From Moraxella osloensis (lineage in GTDB: Bacteria; Pseudomonadota; Gammaproteobacteria; Pseudomonadales; Moraxellaceae), in NCBI RefSeq assembly GCF_009867135.1, contig NZ_CP047226.1, forward strand, positions 124,001 to 188,000: DNA of 64,000 nucleotides, given 5' to 3'. The stretch's first letter is position 1, and each line of letters begins with the position of its first letter. A model generated the notes under the pieces. It worked only from the letters and a program-made list of their open reading frames with translations. It had not been told where the DNA came from and ran no database searches. This document shows, in pieces, positions 1 to 9,645 of this stretch. The translations under genes and the position numbers were made by a program.

Positions 1-177
1 GGCAAACCACGCTTTGTTTTCATTACCAAAGTCTTCGATGTCTACCCAGTCAAGATAGCCACAGATGACTGCACTTAGGGCAATGGTGAGTATGTTCCTA
101 AGTGGGTGCAGTAAATTTTTGTTTTGTCGTCTTGGGTCAGTTATCTGAGCTAAATGGTCAATCGGATTGGTGAGCAT
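1..177 (-). CDS. ISAs1-family transposase, N-terminal part
   Basis: Fifty-nine codons are visible, reading MLTNPIDHLAQITDPRRQ and later ALSAVICGYLDW. This matches the N-terminal domain of ISAs1/H-repeat DDE transposases, where a DPR motif is followed by a helix with a CG pair. The ATG at 175-177 has a good ribosome binding site, AAGGAG about 8 nt upstream. The catalytic domain is beyond the window edge, so activity cannot be assessed. Confidence 0.75.
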   Translation of the reverse strand, partial: MLTNPIDHLAQITDPRRQNKNLLHPLRNILTIALSAVICGYLDWVDIEDFGNENKAWFA

Positions 178-248
178 GAAGGTTCTCCTTTTTGCTCACA
201 GTTTAATCTATTTTTGGATTTTAGGGGTTTTGTAGTGCGATTGCCCTG
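1..248 (-). mobile_element. ISAs1-family insertion sequence, 5' end only
   Basis: The element runs off the left edge of the window. Its outer end is read from a sequence at 228-248 which, on the minus strand, begins CAGGGCAATCGCACTACA, the type of terminal inverted repeat known for ISAs1 elements. The transposase start lies about 70 bp inside that end. The other end and any target duplication are outside the window, so completeness cannot be judged. Confidence 0.75.
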
Positions 249-406
249 AATTTAATAAGACATTATTTAACAAAACAGTTTTTTATAAGACAGTTTTTTG
301 GTAATACGGGCATCATAACGGCGACCGCATCAATTACTAGGGTAATTGACGGCTTGCGGGGTTGTTATGTTGCGGCAAAGCCATAGGCAAGTTATTAGCG
401 AGTCGT

Positions 407-2404
407 ATGAAATTACATCAATCCATCAAGCCATCGACTTACCCAGTAAGCCATCATCTGCAGCCACTATCACGCGTGCTTACCCTATCTGCGTTTACGA
501 TGGCAATGGTGTCGTTGAATTTGTCCTTATCTTTGGCTGCGACGGCTGCGACCACGGTCACCAAACCCAGCACTACCAAAACGACCCCGACAAAAACTAC
601 AACAAAAACCACAACCACGACCACAACAAAAACCACCAAAACGACCAGTAGTCCCACTAAAAATGCTAACAAGCCGCCTGTTAAAACATCAGCTAAAACA
701 TCGGCTAAAACCTCTGTTAAAACATCGGTTAAAACCACGCCAACAGCGCCAACCACAAAGCCCACTAGCAGATTGCAGCCCAGTACCAGTGGCGATACCG
801 CGGAGTTTACGCCGATAATCAATACCCCGCCCAATCCTGAGCCTGTGCTAAATACTAGCCCTGTCATGGACGCGCCATCAGCAGACACGCCGTCAAAAAA
901 AACCGCGACCCGCGCCAATGAAGTCAAAGGGGGGAAAGCAGCTGGGCTCAGCTACGATCCTACTATCAATAATGGGGTGCCTTATCCGCCAAGTTATGGC
1001 CTAGATGTGCCCAGTAATTTGACACTGGCACAAGCGCAGCAGTACCTAGTCAAAGTATCACCCAAAGTCGCGGCTGACAATGCGGCAATCGTGAGTAATG
1101 AGCTGCGAGCTGAGTCGACCAAAGGCTTAAACAAACCGATTGTGTATCTGGGTGCCAGTGCCACGCATGTACATGTGGATAACAATATAGATACCACGGG
1201 CATTAAAAACAACCTAGCCAATGCCATTGACAATGCAGTCAATAACAATATTGGCAGTTTGCCCATCACCTTGCCACTGCCTACCACGCCTGCAGATATC
1301 GGTGGCTTAATCACCGACCCGATTCCCAATAGCATCCCTGTCAATATCAGCAAGAACAACACATCAGCCAATATTACGGTGCTATGGTCTGCTTATAACG
1401 GACACAAAACCGAAGCAGTGACCAGTTTGCTCAATGGTATGACCGATGAAAGCCGTGCCGATGCTGACTTGTCACTGGATGAACAATACACCACGCTTAC
1501 CAAACGCTATTTTCAAACCCAGCTTGCCATCATGGCAGCTTATCTACGCGCCGATGCACTCAATGCGATTCGTGCCACCGACCATGCCGCACAGCGCGCA
1601 CTCGATGTGGGGCTGATTTCAAAAGTCGAGCGTTTGGAAGCCAAAAAAGCCTTAGCCGATGCCGAATACGAAAATAGCAAAGCGCTGAACGATGCTGAGC
1701 TTGCCATGACCGCGCTACAGCGATTACTGCGGACGCCGTATTTTATCAAACCAACATCGCCTTTATTTGTATCCACCAAACCGTTGCCGCCACTGAGTTA
1801 TTTTCAGCAGCAGGCTAAAATGCATCACCCAGGTTTCGATAAGGTCGCCGCCAAATACAACCAAGCCAAAGCGCTACATGAATTTAGTGAATCCGCCTAC
1901 AAACCCAATGTCACCGTCTTTGGTCGCTCGGAAATCGACGCTGACCCAAATTGGATTGCCGGGGTGTCTGCCAACTGGAAATTGTGGGGTGGGGTAGATC
2001 GGCGTACCAGTACCCAATCTAGCCTTGCCAAGCTGCACCAAGCCGAATTTAGCCAAGTCGATGTCAATGATAATATTATGTTATTGGTAGAAAAAAATTG
2101 GCAAACAGTCAACAATGCACGCGATAATTTTATTGCCTTAAATACCAATATTGAACTCGCCAGTGAGATGCTACGCTTTCGTCAGCTCGGTTTTAAAGAA
2201 GGCGTCAACACGGCCGTAGAAGTGATGCAAGCCGAAGCCAATTTGGAAAAAGCCAAAACTGAGCAGGCCAAAGCGGCAAATGATTATGTGCAGGCAATGG
2301 CAGACTTGATGCAAAGCTGCGGTACGCCGCTAGAGTTTAACCGTTATATGCAGGCAGCGGACGTCAAGCTACCCGCGATTTATTTTGAACATCGTAAAAA
2401 CTAA
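407..2404 (+). CDS. TolC-family outer membrane efflux protein
   Basis: Likely the outer membrane channel of a tripartite exporter. I start at the ATG at 407 (665 aa) because the frame is otherwise opened only by a TTG at 362. A hydrophobic signal-like stretch (about residues 24-48, ending in an Ala-rich region) is followed by about 80 residues of Thr/Lys-rich low-complexity sequence, including five KTSA/KTSV/KTT units. The outer-membrane-efflux domain follows from about residue 195 to the end, with the long helical repeats typical of TolC homologues. The low-complexity insert is unusual for the family. Downstream genes (adaptor and two permeases) are closely spaced on the same strand, so this is the first gene of an export operon. 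Substrate unknown. Confidence 0.85.
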   Translation: MKLHQSIKPSTYPVSHHLQPLSRVLTLSAFTMAMVSLNLSLSLAATAATTVTKPSTTKTTPTKTTTKTTTTTTTKTTKTTSSPTKNANKPPVKTSAKTSAKTSVKTSVKTTPTAPTTKPTSRLQPSTSGDTAEFTPIINTPPNPEPVLNTSPVMDAPSADTPSKKTATRANEVKGGKAAGLSYDPTINNGVPYPPSYGLDVPSNLTLAQAQQYLVKVSPKVAADNAAIVSNELRAESTKGLNKPIVYLGASATHVHVDNNIDTTGIKNNLANAIDNAVNNNIGSLPITLPLPTTPADIGGLITDPIPNSIPVNISKNNTSANITVLWSAYNGHKTEAVTSLLNGMTDESRADADLSLDEQYTTLTKRYFQTQLAIMAAYLRADALNAIRATDHAAQRALDVGLISKVERLEAKKALADAEYENSKALNDAELAMTALQRLLRTPYFIKPTSPLFVSTKPLPPLSYFQQQAKMHHPGFDKVAAKYNQAKALHEFSESAYKPNVTVFGRSEIDADPNWIAGVSANWKLWGGVDRRTSTQSSLAKLHQAEFSQVDVNDNIMLLVEKNWQTVNNARDNFIALNTNIELASEMLRFRQLGFKEGVNTAVEVMQAEANLEKAKTEQAKAANDYVQAMADLMQSCGTPLEFNRYMQAADVKLPAIYFEHRKN

Positions 2405-2450
2405 TCAATTATTTTAACCCGTGTCTTTATTTCACCAGTAGGCTTACCGT

Positions 2451-3683
2451 ATGGCTGATCCACAAAACCCAACACCAGACAATGCGATGGACAACGCTAA
2501 AGACAACGCTAAAGACAACACTTTGGACAGCGCTGCGGATAATGCGAATGCAGCGATGAACGCTCAAGCTGCCCAAGCTGCTGATGAGCCGCACGCAGAG
2601 GACAGCCTGGCAGCCGCTACGACGGATAGCCGTTACATGCCGCCTACCAAAAAACCCAGTAAAATCCGCACCATCATTATAGCTTTGATTATCCTTGGGC
2701 TGATTGGACTGGTCGCGTGGGGACTAATCAAAGACAAGCGCGAAACGCGCAGCGCGCCTGTGACCATCCAAGGGCATATGGAAGTAGAGCAAACGCCTGT
2801 CGCTGCCAAAGTTGCCGGTCGTATTGCCAATATTTATGTCAAAGAAGGCGATGAAATTAGCGTCGGCACACGCCTGATTGATATGGATAGCCCGGAAATC
2901 AATGCCAAGGTCGAACAAGCACAAGCAGGCAAAGAGTTAGCCCAAAGTCAACTGGACAAAGCCAACAATGGCGCAAGACCGCAAGAGATTGAAATGGCAA
3001 AATACCAGTACGATGCTGCCCAATCCGCGGCTGACCTTGCCAAAGTCACCTATGAGCGTATCAACCGACTCGCAGCAGAAGGCTTGATGTCACGGCAAAA
3101 ACGTGATGAAGCCTATACCAACTATGTCGCCAATGTCAATAAAGCCAAAATTGCCAAAGCCCAATATGAGTTAGCCAAAACGGGCGCGCGCAGTGAAGAT
3201 AAAACCGCCGCCCAAGCGCAAGTCAGCCAAGTAGAAGGCAAGCTTAAGGAAGCGATGGTGGCCAAAGAAGAAGCCAATCTTAAAAGCCCGATTGCGGGTA
3301 TCGTGGACAACGTGATTGTCAAACCAGGTCAAGTGGTTGGGCAGGGCGTACCACTGATGACCATTGTTGACCCCAAAGACCAATGGGTCGTGCTTAACGT
3401 TACCGAAAACAATCTAAACCATTTTGCAGTCGGTAGTGAATTTAGCGGTACTGTTCCTGCGTTATCGGTCAACAATCAGCCTTACCGCCAAGTGTTTAAA
3501 GTGTACGCAAGCTCAGTGCTATCAGATTTTGCCACGTGGCGCCCCACCAACAGCAAAGACGGCTTTGATATGCGCACCTTTGAGATTCGTGCGCGCCCGA
3601 GCCAGTCAGATACACGCCTAAGACAGGGCATGACCGTATTGGTTGATATACCGGCAAGCCAGCAGCCAACCCAAACACAATGA
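2451..3683 (+). CDS. HlyD-family periplasmic adaptor
   Basis: Membrane-fusion protein that would bridge the inner membrane permeases and the TolC-like channel. The 410-residue protein has a cytoplasmic N-terminal tail of about 70 residues with DNAKDNAKDN-type repeats and a single membrane segment at about 74-93. The barrel-sandwich (lipoyl-like) half-motif follows at about 105-150 (VAAKVAGRIANIYVKEGD), then an alpha-helical hairpin, and a second half-motif near residue 280 (SPIAGIVDNVIVKPGQVV). This arrangement resembles YhiI/YbhG-type adaptors. It lies 46 bp after the TolC-like gene, and its stop overlaps the next start by 4 bp, indicating translational coupling. Confidence 0.88.
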   Translation: MADPQNPTPDNAMDNAKDNAKDNTLDSAADNANAAMNAQAAQAADEPHAEDSLAAATTDSRYMPPTKKPSKIRTIIIALIILGLIGLVAWGLIKDKRETRSAPVTIQGHMEVEQTPVAAKVAGRIANIYVKEGDEISVGTRLIDMDSPEINAKVEQAQAGKELAQSQLDKANNGARPQEIEMAKYQYDAAQSAADLAKVTYERINRLAAEGLMSRQKRDEAYTNYVANVNKAKIAKAQYELAKTGARSEDKTAAQAQVSQVEGKLKEAMVAKEEANLKSPIAGIVDNVIVKPGQVVGQGVPLMTIVDPKDQWVVLNVTENNLNHFAVGSEFSGTVPALSVNNQPYRQVFKVYASSVLSDFATWRPTNSKDGFDMRTFEIRARPSQSDTRLRQGMTVLVDIPASQQPTQTQ

Positions 3684-5122
3684 AGTCAACTATGGCATCA
3701 AAATCGACATCAAAACTGACATCAAACAAGCGCTCTAAAGCGTCACCGACATCGTCCGCTGTGCCAAATGCCAGTGACAGTGACAGTGTTAGGGCTAGTG
3801 CCAGTGCCAGTATTGGTGCTAGTGACCATGAGCGTCATGCGTATGCACAGTTTGATAACCGCTCAGGCTTTGTGCAATTCTTTGCGGCATTTTGGCACAG
3901 TGCGCGCCGTGAATGGGATTTTTTGGTGCAAAATCGCTGGGATTTTTCCTTGATGTTTTGGATGCCCATCGTATTGATATTTTTGGTTTGGTGGATTTTT
4001 AGCAAAGGCATGGCAGTCGGGATTCCGATTGCAGTCATAGACAATGACCACTCCGCGCAATCTGCGACGATTATCCGTTATATTGATGCGACGCCTGAAG
4101 TTGCGGTGGTCAAAAGTCTTCATAGTGCCGCTGCCGCTCAGCAAGCCATCGAGACTACCGATGTCATGGCGGTGGTTGAAATCCCAGAGAATTTTTCAAC
4201 CAATCTACTGGCGGGCAAAACCTCGCGCTTGCTACTCAATGTCAATGCCCAGTATGGCACGCATTCAGGCATGATACAAAAAGCGGTACAGACAGCAGTC
4301 ACTACCTTTTCGGCAGGGGCAGAGATGCAGCGGCGAGTTGCCATTGGCGAAGATGTCACCCTGACCAAAACCAGTTATGCACCGATACAATCGCAAAGTG
4401 TGGCACTGTTTAATACTGCCAATAATTATCAGCAATTTTTGGCAGTCACTGTGGTACCAGCCTTGCTACATATTTTGTCAATGGTGATTGGGGCTTCAAC
4501 TGTCGGGCGAGAGCTGGTCGACAAGACGTTAGGTGAATGGTATCAGTCGCTAACACCCCCCAAATTTGCCAGTAACCGCCTCTCTAACCCCAGCAATCCT
4601 GTCACACTGGGGCACGAAAAACCTAAGCTATCGCTGATTATCGCAGGGCTCAATGGCAAATTAATTTGGGCGATGTTTGCCTATACGCTTTGGGCAGCGG
4701 TGGCATTGACCTTGGTGATGCAAATCTTCCCCATTCGTTTGGCATCCGTAGCGATTACTTATCTGATATTTTTAATGTTTATGATGGTGTCGTTCTGGCT
4801 TGGGGTGATTGTCACGGTAGGTACGTTTTCGTATCGTCAAGGCTTGTCATTTACCGGATTTATCTCCGCGCCGTCATTTGCTTTTTCAGGGGTGACATTT
4901 CCATTTTTGGCGATGAGTCCTGCCGCGCAGCGTTGGGCAAATGCCCTGCCATTAACCCATTATCTCAACTTGCAAACCACCCAATTACAAATGGGCGCAC
5001 CGCCATCGTTTGCCTATAGCAGCTTTATCGGATTTTTTATTGCCGTCATGATTACCTTGTTGTTAGCCGCGTTGTTGACCAAAAAGGCCTTGTTGAAGCC
5101 TGAAAAATGGGGGCAACGCTAA
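3680..5122 (+). CDS. ABC-2 type transporter permease A
   Basis: Inner membrane permease of the ABC-2 (YhhJ/YbhS-like) class, 480 aa. A cytoplasmic tail rich in Ser, Thr and Ala (residues 1-50) precedes one membrane helix at about 90-110. A large extracytoplasmic domain follows, with the typical start VAVIDNDHSAQS, and then about five C-terminal helices. The start ATG overlaps the adaptor stop (ATGA). No ABC ATPase with Walker motifs is encoded here or in the next gene, which is unusual for an ABC-2 permease. It is paired with a second permease of the same architecture, suggesting a heterodimeric pore. Confidence 0.85.
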   Translation: MKSTMASKSTSKLTSNKRSKASPTSSAVPNASDSDSVRASASASIGASDHERHAYAQFDNRSGFVQFFAAFWHSARREWDFLVQNRWDFSLMFWMPIVLIFLVWWIFSKGMAVGIPIAVIDNDHSAQSATIIRYIDATPEVAVVKSLHSAAAAQQAIETTDVMAVVEIPENFSTNLLAGKTSRLLLNVNAQYGTHSGMIQKAVQTAVTTFSAGAEMQRRVAIGEDVTLTKTSYAPIQSQSVALFNTANNYQQFLAVTVVPALLHILSMVIGASTVGRELVDKTLGEWYQSLTPPKFASNRLSNPSNPVTLGHEKPKLSLIIAGLNGKLIWAMFAYTLWAAVALTLVMQIFPIRLASVAITYLIFLMFMMVSFWLGVIVTVGTFSYRQGLSFTGFISAPSFAFSGVTFPFLAMSPAAQRWANALPLTHYLNLQTTQLQMGAPPSFAYSSFIGFFIAVMITLLLAALLTKKALLKPEKWGQR

Positions 5123-6318
5123 TGCCCACCCAGACAACGCCCAGCAAAGTCGACGTAAGCAACTCTGGCAACTCTGCCAACATTTGGGAGCGCGGTTTTT
5201 TGCTGCAAGTTTTGCATGTATGGCGCAGCGTGTTTCAAGACAAAGGGGTGCTCAGTATGCTACTGATAGCCCCGATTATTTATGGCTTTTTTTACCCGTG
5301 GCCGTATTCAAAAGAAGTGGTGCGTCATGTTCCTGTGGCAGTGGTGGATTATGACCATTCAAGTTTATCGCAGACCATTATCAGCTACGCCCAAGCCAAT
5401 CCGCGCATCCAAAGCACCATTGTAAACGATGAAAACAGTGCCAAGCAGCTGATGTGGCAAGGCAAGATTGCAGGCTACATGGTGATACCCTCAGGGCTGT
5501 ATCAAAAAGTGACCACAGGACAACCTGCCAAGGTGAGTATCCTTGCCAACGGTAACTATTTTTTGCTGAATAAACAAGTACAAACGGGGTTTTTAGAAGT
5601 CATCGGCACCGTGTCCGCAGGGGCGAAAGTACAAAAAAATGTTGCCATCGGGCAAGACATCACGGTTGCCAAAAACAATATTTCCCCTGTGGCGCTGACG
5701 ATTAATCCGTTATACAACCGTACCGAAGGCTATGGCAGCTACATTGTCCCTGCGGTTGCGATATTGATTCTGCAGCAGATGTTTTTGATGGGCACGGCAA
5801 TGCTAGTGGGTACTTGGGCAGAGCAAGACATGCACCGCGCTTCGATGAAAACATGGCTTGCGCGAATATTGGGGTTAGCGTGTTTTGGTTTTGTGCTTGG
5901 CTGTTTTTATTATGGCTGGGTGTTTTCGAGCAATGACTATATCCGTAACCAAAATCTGACGGGCTCACTGGTATTGCTTGCGCTGTTTTTCCCTGCGGTA
6001 ACGGCACTGGGCTGTCTACTTGGGGTGTGGTTTGGGGCGCGAGAACGGGCGATGCAAATTTTGGTCGCAAGTTCAATGCCGATGCTGTTTGTCTCAGGGA
6101 TTTCATGGCCGTATCAAATGCTGCCTGAGCCCCTGCAGTATTTGCGCTGGGTGTTGCCTAGCACCTCTGGGATGAATGCATCTGTGATGCTGAACCAAAT
6201 GGGCGTGCCACTGGCGTATGTCAACGTGTATCTCATGGCACTCATGATGATTTTCTTGGTTTGTTTATTGCTGCTACTTTTATTAGCCAGTAAAGAAAGT
6301 GAATCGTTAGCAGATTAA
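5122..6318 (+). CDS. ABC-2 type transporter permease B
   Basis: Second inner membrane permease, about 398 aa, with the same plan as its neighbour: one N-terminal helix (GVLSMLLIAPIIYGFFYPW), a periplasmic domain opening with VAVVDYDHSSLS, and five or six C-terminal helices. I chose the ATG at 5122 because it overlaps the preceding stop as TAATG; an in-frame ATG at 5107 would add five residues. It ends the operon, and no clear terminator is visible after it. Family membership is firm from the domain layout, but the exported substrate cannot be deduced. Confidence 0.83.
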   Translation: MPTQTTPSKVDVSNSGNSANIWERGFLLQVLHVWRSVFQDKGVLSMLLIAPIIYGFFYPWPYSKEVVRHVPVAVVDYDHSSLSQTIISYAQANPRIQSTIVNDENSAKQLMWQGKIAGYMVIPSGLYQKVTTGQPAKVSILANGNYFLLNKQVQTGFLEVIGTVSAGAKVQKNVAIGQDITVAKNNISPVALTINPLYNRTEGYGSYIVPAVAILILQQMFLMGTAMLVGTWAEQDMHRASMKTWLARILGLACFGFVLGCFYYGWVFSSNDYIRNQNLTGSLVLLALFFPAVTALGCLLGVWFGARERAMQILVASSMPMLFVSGISWPYQMLPEPLQYLRWVLPSTSGMNASVMLNQMGVPLAYVNVYLMALMMIFLVCLLLLLLLASKESESLAD

Positions 6319-6511
6319 TGCTTGCCAACGGTTATTTTCTTCCTTATGCGGTTACTTGCCCAAGTTACGATGCGTTTAGCAAGTATCCATTATCCATCAT
6401 TTGATAAACTTTTCGATAGCACATTGACACAGATGGGCAATACGTGGTTATCTAGCACAATGGATACAACATAATTGAATTTTTCAACTGATTGGCATAT
6501 AGGATTTATCA

Positions 6512-7957
6512 GTGATCAGTATTTTTGATTTATTTAAAATTGGGATTGGACCTTCAAGTTCGCATACCGTCGGACCGATGAAAGCGGCGAATCTGTTCGT
6601 TAGCGCATTATCACAGCAGCAGCTACTGACGCAGGTGGATGGGGTGCAAGTCGAGCTGTTTGGTTCCCTCGGTGCGACGGGTAAAGGGCACGGTAGTGAT
6701 ATAGCGGTGATGCTAGGTTTGATGGGAGAGCAACCACAGACGACGGATGTCACCGCTATTTCACAAAAAATTGCTGATATCCAAGCGCAAAACACGCTGT
6801 ATCTAAATCAGCAGCATAAGATTAACTTTGTTGCTGACAAGGATTTAATCCTAAATGGTAGGGTATCGCTGCCCCATCATCCCAATGCCCTGACTATCAC
6901 TGCTTTTACAGGCAATGACATTGTTTACCAAAATACGTATTATTCAATCGGCGGCGGGTTCGTGCAGACTGAGCAAGAAGCCCAAGCAAAAGAACCGGTG
7001 ATTGAAAGCGTCAAAAAACCGGTACCTTATCCCTTTAACAACGCCAAAGAATTATTACAAATTTGCCAACACACTCAGCTGTCAATCGCCCAGGTGGTTC
7101 GAGCCAATGAACTGGCTAACTTGGGTGAAGATGAGCTGCTGGGTGGACTTAACGACATTTGGCAAGTTATGCAATACTGTGTCAATGATGGTTGCCGCCA
7201 CGATGGTATTTTACCAGGGGGGTTACAAGTACAGCGCCGCGCCAAGGCGATTTATCAGCAGTTATCCGCTGCCGATAGCCGAAAAGCGTTTAATGACGCG
7301 CTTGCCGTGATGGATTGGGTGAATCTGTATGCCTTGGCAGTTAATGAAGAAAACGCCAGTGGCGGACGTGTAGTGACTGCACCCACCAATGGTGCGGCAG
7401 GCGTGATACCTGCGGTCATGCATTATTACCGAGATTTTTGTCCAAGTTATACGCTGCAAGGTTTGCATGATTTTCTGCTAACCGCTGCGGCGATTGGCAT
7501 CATTATCAAAGAAAACGCCAGTATCTCAGGCGCAGAAGTGGGCTGTCAAGGGGAGGTCGGCTCGGCGTGTGCAATGGCGGCGGCAGGGTTAACCTATGTG
7601 CTTGGTGGTAGTCCTGCGCAATGTGCCAACGCTGCCGAAATTGGCATCGAGCATCACCTTGGTATGACGTGTGACCCGATTGCGGGGTTGGTGCAAGTGC
7701 CTTGTATCGAACGCAATGCCATGGCGGCAGTAAAAGCGATTAATGCCTCAAGGCTTGCGCTTAAAGGCAATGGGCAGCATGTGGTATCGCTTGATAAAGC
7801 CATCAAAACCATGAAAGAGACAGGCAGAGATATGATGTCAAAATATAAAGAGACCGCAATGGGCGGGCTTGCTATCAATGTCCTAGATGAGGATTTTGCC
7901 GCCCGGTCAAATCTGATTCCGACGCTGGATGTGACGGTCAATTACAGTCAGTGTTAG
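6512..7957 (+). CDS. sdaA: L-serine ammonia-lyase (iron-sulfur type)
   Basis: Catalyses deamination of L-serine to pyruvate and ammonia in the cytoplasm. The 481-residue single-chain enzyme begins with the conserved [15 protein letters not shown] segment. It carries the cysteine-containing motifs of the 4Fe-4S enzymes, [14 protein letters not shown], the [13 protein letters not shown] pair, and [13 protein letters not shown] in the alpha domain. The start is GTG, supported by AGGAT about 8 nt upstream; no in-frame ATG gives the conserved N-terminus. It is slightly longer than the roughly 455 aa typical of SdaA. It appears to be a single-gene unit, since a strong terminator follows directly. 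Confidence 0.93.
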   Translation: MISIFDLFKIGIGPSSSHTVGPMKAANLFVSALSQQQLLTQVDGVQVELFGSLGATGKGHGSDIAVMLGLMGEQPQTTDVTAISQKIADIQAQNTLYLNQQHKINFVADKDLILNGRVSLPHHPNALTITAFTGNDIVYQNTYYSIGGGFVQTEQEAQAKEPVIESVKKPVPYPFNNAKELLQICQHTQLSIAQVVRANELANLGEDELLGGLNDIWQVMQYCVNDGCRHDGILPGGLQVQRRAKAIYQQLSAADSRKAFNDALAVMDWVNLYALAVNEENASGGRVVTAPTNGAAGVIPAVMHYYRDFCPSYTLQGLHDFLLTAAAIGIIIKENASISGAEVGCQGEVGSACAMAAAGLTYVLGGSPAQCANAAEIGIEHHLGMTCDPIAGLVQVPCIERNAMAAVKAINASRLALKGNGQHVVSLDKAIKTMKETGRDMMSKYKETAMGGLAINVLDEDFAARSNLIPTLDVTVNYSQC

Positions 7958-7966
7958 TGCTACAGT

Positions 7967-8001
7967 AAAAAAAACCGATTCGCCAACGAATCGGTTTTTT
8001 T
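7967..8001. terminator. Bidirectional Rho-independent terminator (sdaA / ddc)
   Basis: A perfect stem of about 15 bp (ACCGATTCG paired with CGAATCGGT, extended by A and T runs) surrounds a CCAA loop. T tracts on both strands let it serve both convergent genes. Confidence 0.9.
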
Positions 8002-8008
8002 GTGCTTA

Positions 8009-9568
8009 TCAATCAATGGCAGGTTGATAATCCCCTGTGATAATACGGTCTTTGATGTCATCAGCTTGTGCCAATACTTGCGCCAGTAAGGCTTTGACAT
8101 TGTCAAGCGTGGCGATGGGGCTTAACGTGGTCATTTTTAGCGATTGCACATCTTGGTGAGCATCCCCTTGCTTTTGGTAACTGACGCGCGTCACGCCGAT
8201 ATTGGCTTCACCTTTGGCAAATAGCTCATCGGCGACATTTTGGTTTAAGCTATCAAGCAACTCAGCTGGGTAGTCTTTGGGTACCACGCGAAATAGCACG
8301 GAGGCAAACTGTGGCTCTACCAACAATTCAAGTCCATCAGTGGCTTTGATGTAATCAGCGACTTCGCGGGTCAAATCAACGCCATGGTCAATCATCGAGC
8401 CGTATAATTCTTCGCCCAAGGCTTCCACCGTGAGCCATAATTTTAGCGCATCAAAACGGCGTGTGGTTTGCAGCGACTTAGAAACTAGGTTGGGTACGCC
8501 ATGTTCTTCGTCATACGCAGAGTTCAAATACTCAGCTTCATAATGCATGAAGCGATAGTTGGCTTCATCTTTGAGCAAAAATGCCCCGCAAGAGATGCTT
8601 TGGAAGTAATGTTTATGGAAGTCGAGGGTGATAGAGTCGGCTTGCTCAATGCCTGCAAGTTTATCGCGGTAGTTATTCGATAAAATCAGCGCACCGCCCC
8701 AAGCGGCATCAATATGAAGCCATGCACCGTACTCATGAGTAAGCTTACGAATCGCAGGGATTGGGTCAATCGCGCCCGCGTCGGTGGTGCCTGCGGTAGC
8801 GACCACACAGGCGATGATTTTGCCTTCGGCCTTCAGTTGCGCCATGGTGTGTTCAAGTGCGGCAACATCCATCTGCGCTTGGTCATTGACTGGCACAGTG
8901 ACCACCGATTGAAAACCCATGCCCATCATTGCCATGTTTTTTTGCACGCTAAAATGCGCGTTTTCTGAGCAGATAACTTTCACTTTTTGCATGGCATCGG
9001 CTGGGATACCGTCACGCTGTACTGACCATTCTGACCCATCGTCATTTTTATAGTTTTTGGCGATACACCAATCACGGGCGAGTAACACGCCCATCAAGTT
9101 GGATTGGGTACCACCTGAGGTAAATACGCCTGCTTGTCCGCTACCAAAACCGACTTTTTGACGTAGCCAATCAATCAGTTGCACTTCCATCAGTGACCCT
9201 GCTGGGCTTTGATCCCAAGAGTCCATCGATTGGTTGGTGGCATTAATCAGCACTTCGGCGATTTGACTGGTCACCATCGTTGGGCAATGCAAGTGAGCGA
9301 GCGAATGTGGGTGATGCACCTTTAGGCTTTTATTAAGGAATAATTCGACTGAACGTTTTAATGCGTCTTCTAGGCCAAGTCCTTCTTTTGATGGCTGAAA
9401 AGCAATCTCAGCGCGCAGCTGCTTGATACTACCGCCGGTGTACATTTTGTCGTTTTTGAGCCAATCGGTGACGGCTTGCACGGCAGTGTTCATGTTTTTT
9501 TGGTAATCGGCAATGGATTGGCTGTCATTACAAAATAATGCTTGGCGGTGCTGTGATAAGTTTGACAT
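8009..9568 (-). CDS. ddc: L-2,4-diaminobutyrate decarboxylase
   Basis: PLP-dependent group II decarboxylase, 519 aa from the chosen start, expected to convert L-2,4-diaminobutyrate to 1,3-diaminopropane, as described for the Acinetobacter dat/ddc pair. Visible features are [11 protein letters not shown], the PLP-binding HIDAAWGG motif and the DFHKHYFQ segment containing the Schiff-base lysine. I start at the ATG at 9568 (MSNLSQ) because AAGGA sits 6 nt upstream; an ATG 15 bp further upstream lacks a comparable site. The partner aminotransferase gene is nearby on the same strand but is separated by one unrelated gene and a terminator. The closest alternative is an aromatic-amino-acid or glutamate decarboxylase, which the context makes less likely. 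Confidence 0.88.
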   Translation of the reverse strand: MSNLSQHRQALFCNDSQSIADYQKNMNTAVQAVTDWLKNDKMYTGGSIKQLRAEIAFQPSKEGLGLEDALKRSVELFLNKSLKVHHPHSLAHLHCPTMVTSQIAEVLINATNQSMDSWDQSPAGSLMEVQLIDWLRQKVGFGSGQAGVFTSGGTQSNLMGVLLARDWCIAKNYKNDDGSEWSVQRDGIPADAMQKVKVICSENAHFSVQKNMAMMGMGFQSVVTVPVNDQAQMDVAALEHTMAQLKAEGKIIACVVATAGTTDAGAIDPIPAIRKLTHEYGAWLHIDAAWGGALILSNNYRDKLAGIEQADSITLDFHKHYFQSISCGAFLLKDEANYRFMHYEAEYLNSAYDEEHGVPNLVSKSLQTTRRFDALKLWLTVEALGEELYGSMIDHGVDLTREVADYIKATDGLELLVEPQFASVLFRVVPKDYPAELLDSLNQNVADELFAKGEANIGVTRVSYQKQGDAHQDVQSLKMTTLSPIATLDNVKALLAQVLAQADDIKDRIITGDYQPAID

Positions 9569-9645
9569 GATAAGTCCTTGCATTCTTTAAGATAGAGTTA
9601 ACTATAAATTGTCATTAAACAGAGTGATACGAGCAAATGGTTAAT

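Noticed and set aside
454-927. Minus-strand open frame opposite the TolC-like gene, rich in Val
   Set aside because: It mirrors the Thr/Lys repeats (ACN and AAA codons read backwards give Val- and Phe-rich protein). No start signals and no domain.
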